Shown here in pieces: positions 62,201-64,000 of a stretch of 64,000 nt of DNA. A program made the position numbers and the translations under genes. This DNA is from Vitis vinifera (Eukaryota; Streptophyta; Magnoliopsida; Vitales; Vitaceae), in assembly GCF_030704535.1 (NCBI RefSeq), contig NC_081822.1:33277501-33341500 (forward strand), in the 5' to 3' direction. Every line of letters starts with the position of its first letter. Position 1 is the first letter of the stretch. The notes below the pieces were generated by a model. The model was given only the letters and a program-made list of their open reading frames with translations, ran no database searches and was not told the DNA's origin.

Positions 62201-62964
62201 AAAAAATAAAATTTTCACTAAATAAAAAATGAGTCTCGTCGTTTGAGTGAGAACGCACGTGAAAAATGCGAGTCCACAACACGTTACTTAATCATCAACA
62301 TATGTCAATGGTATTATATGCTCACCAATTAAACTCTAAAGTAATGATTTAATTATGCAAATCAAACCCTAATTTTGCATAAATCATAATAGCTAAGGAT
62401 TTTAGAACACTATGATTTTTCACATTTCCATTATTGAGAAAAGATATACTTTTAATTTGTAGAGAATTCTTGAAGAGACCAAACAATAAACATAGTAGAA
62501 ATCGTGTTGTTCTCCCTTAACCCTTTTACCCTTAGGTTTTCTCTCATATATATTATTGATGGAATATAACATTTATTTTATAAGGTGAAGAGAAGATCAA
62601 TTTCCTTATAGAATAAGGAGTACATTTTCCATCAAAGTGCCTTTAATTTAGGAAACTAACTTCTTGAAAACTAACGAATAGGATTTTAACGTTATTATTT
62701 ATTCGACCATAATGTTTAATTTGATATTTAAATGTCACATAATAATATACACTGGGCCACTTAAAATTCTTACATGGCTTCCATGAGCCTCAAAAGAGCC
62801 TTTCATTCTTCACATAAATTTCATGCCTTCTTGATATCTTCCAAGATTAAAACTTCTTAGAAAATCACAAAAAGTAGCCTAGCTTCCTACATCACTTTAT
62901 TTCCCCCCTTAGAAAGGAGCTTAAATATCATTTACCCTATAATTTGGCCATAAACAACCTAACA
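59245..62964. repeat. TNL-upstream flank, copy X', split by a 2.6-kb insertion
   Basis: 59245-59695 and 62282-62825 together align with 55860-56735. Beyond that the sequence runs on into the TIR exon at 62965, so this copy keeps the original arrangement of a TNL promoter region. Confidence 0.75.
59696..62281. mobile_element. 2.6-kb insertion, possible large solo LTR
   Basis: Comparison with copy X shows that 59696-62281 is extra: flanking ...AAAAGTATACA joins CGTTACTTAATC, as in copy X. The insert starts TGGATAGACC and ends GAGTCCACAACA, so it has TG...CA ends. It contains a long C/T-rich tract (59870-60290), then T/G-rich and A/T-rich sequence, no coding frame, and near the end GTGGCGACTC and GAGAACGCACGTGAAAAATG, of a style I associate with ends of large gypsy LTRs. 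No clean target duplication was found, so the class is uncertain. Confidence 0.5.
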
Positions 62965-63296
62965 ATGGCTTCCATGAGTATGAAAAGAGTTTCTCCTTCT
63001 TCTCATACTATCGAATATTGGAGATATGATGTGCTTTTGAGTTTTAGAGGTGAAGACACTCATGATGGTTTCACCCATCATCTCTTCAAGGCATTGGGTC
63101 CAAAACACATTGACACCTTTAAAGATGACAAACTTCAGAGAGGAGAAATGATTGGATCACTCTTGAAAACAATTGAAGAATCAAGGGTGTGATCATTTAA
63201 AAAAAATATTATGCTCAATTGAAATGGTGTTTAGATGAATTGACCAAGATCATGGAGTGCATGAAAGAAAGAGGACAAATAGTTTTTCCAGTATTT
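62965..63296 (+). pseudogene. TIR exon of a TNL, broken by frameshift and retrotransposon
   Basis: Starts MASMSMKRVSPSS, then YDVLLSFRGEDTHDGFTHHL and DDKLQRGEMIGSLLKTIEES. A stop and frameshift follow at about 63190. A neighbouring frame continues with KWCLDELTKIMECMKERGQI and VFPVF, where the sequence meets the LTR start. The equivalent position in the intact TNL is PIFYDVDPS. The rest of the TIR and the receptor are not in the window, so they may lie beyond the retrotransposon. Confidence 0.85.
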
Positions 63297-64000
63297 TGTT
63301 AAGGTTGAAGTCATTCCACATCAGAAGAAAACAAAAAAGGGAGAACTTCCTTGTCCTATGAAAGAAGGCTTCCACCCCTTATACTATTCATCCTAAAAAA
63401 GGATTTCATTCTTTTGTAAGCTTTTATGTTCTTTCATTTTAATTGAGAGGGAGGTTGAAATTTTGTCTTCATATAATGGATATTTTTTTTATCTTGTCCC
63501 GTGGAAGTTTCCATTTTAATTAAGAAGGTTTTATCATGTAAGTATTTTTGTCCATTATTTTATTTATTGTTTTATCTATTGTTTTATTTATTATTCCATT
63601 TTTATTTTTTATTATTCTATTTTCAAATTATCGCTCTAGGTATCATTTCATTACAATGGTATTAGAGCTTTGGTTTAGGACAATAGATGGTTACTTGTGT
63701 GGTTAGTACATGTCTAGGAATGTTCTATCAAAAAGGGCAATTAGAGCCTAAGGAGAGTGGGACCACTATGACTTATCTACTTTCCTCGAGACTTTTTTGG
63801 TGTATTTAACACAACCACTTACTCCTATTCTGGGTTACTAATCACTATAAAAGTGAAACAAATGACGACAAAATTTGAAATAGAAAAATTCAATGGGAAC
63901 AATTTTGGGCTGTGGAAAATAAAAATGAAAGCCATCTTGAGGAAAGAAAATTAACTAGAAACAATTGGTGAAAGACCAAAAAATGTTGAAGATAAAAAGT
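63297..64000 (+). mobile_element. 5' part of a Ty1/copia element (Tnt1-like), cut by window end
   Basis: Probable 5' LTR 63297-63655 (359 bp, TGTTAAGG to TTACA). A primer-binding site TGGTATTAGAGC follows at 63658, then a gag start at 63862. The 3' LTR and target duplication lie outside the window; the base pairs before the LTR are TATTT. Confidence 0.75.
63862..64000 (+). pseudogene. copia gag N terminus, incomplete
   Basis: MTTKFEIEKFNGNNFGLWKI is the conserved start of Tnt1/Retrofit-type gag. A TAA at 63952-63954 interrupts the frame after about 30 codons. The remainder continues to the window edge. Confidence 0.75.

Overview
The window is plant nuclear DNA. Protein-coding exons are split by AT-rich GT-AG introns, several protein families are plant-specific (thylakoid PSB33, AP2/ERF, TIR-NBS-LRR, FAR1-type), and LTR retrotransposons are dense. 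The form of the TIR-NBS-LRR and HSD proteins and the copia families suggest a woody eudicot, most probably grapevine (Vitis). That assignment rests on protein and repeat style only; no search was run.

Layout. 1.5-11.5 kb, minus: an eight-exon CDK-like kinase with an N-terminal lipidation motif, carrying an intact TRIM retroelement in intron 3. 13.4-16.1 kb, minus: a 5'-truncated copia element with its 3' LTR. 18.0-18.8 kb: a solo LTR with a perfect 5-bp target duplication. 20.3-23.1 kb, plus: a six-exon 11-beta-hydroxysteroid-dehydrogenase-like (steroleosin-type) SDR. 25.5-26.0 kb, minus: a single-exon AP2/ERF of ERF018/ERF019 type with a 195-bp-period tandem duplication just downstream. 26-32.6 kb: AT-rich, no gene recognised. 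32.6-36.2 kb, minus: PSB33, a Rieske-like thylakoid protein. 38.4-42.3 kb, minus: a five-exon TIR-NBS-LRR (TNL) immune receptor of about 1,097 residues.

42.5-64 kb is a resistance-gene-type graveyard. It holds a duplicated TNL flank (one copy with a PIF/Harbinger-type MITE), an LRR remnant, a copia fragment, and a FAR1-domain gene broken twice: by a 5,035-bp copia insertion in its last exon and by a 131-bp tandem duplication further on. It also holds a second-hand copy of the PSB33-to-TNL interval (35.9-38.8 kb copied to 56.7-59.2 kb) lodged between two copies of a TNL upstream flank, and a TIR exon interrupted by a further copia element that runs off the window end.

The intact genes (kinase, HSD-like, ERF, PSB33, TNL) do not form a pathway; they are ordinary neighbours. 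The main story is structural: serial duplication of a TNL neighbourhood, followed by retrotransposon hits whose insertion boundaries can mostly be read to the base. No CRISPR array, operon or RNA gene was seen. I found no convincing undescribed molecular system; the best candidates for a second look are the doubly disrupted FAR1 gene, the chimeric duplication block and the TNL with an MHN motif.
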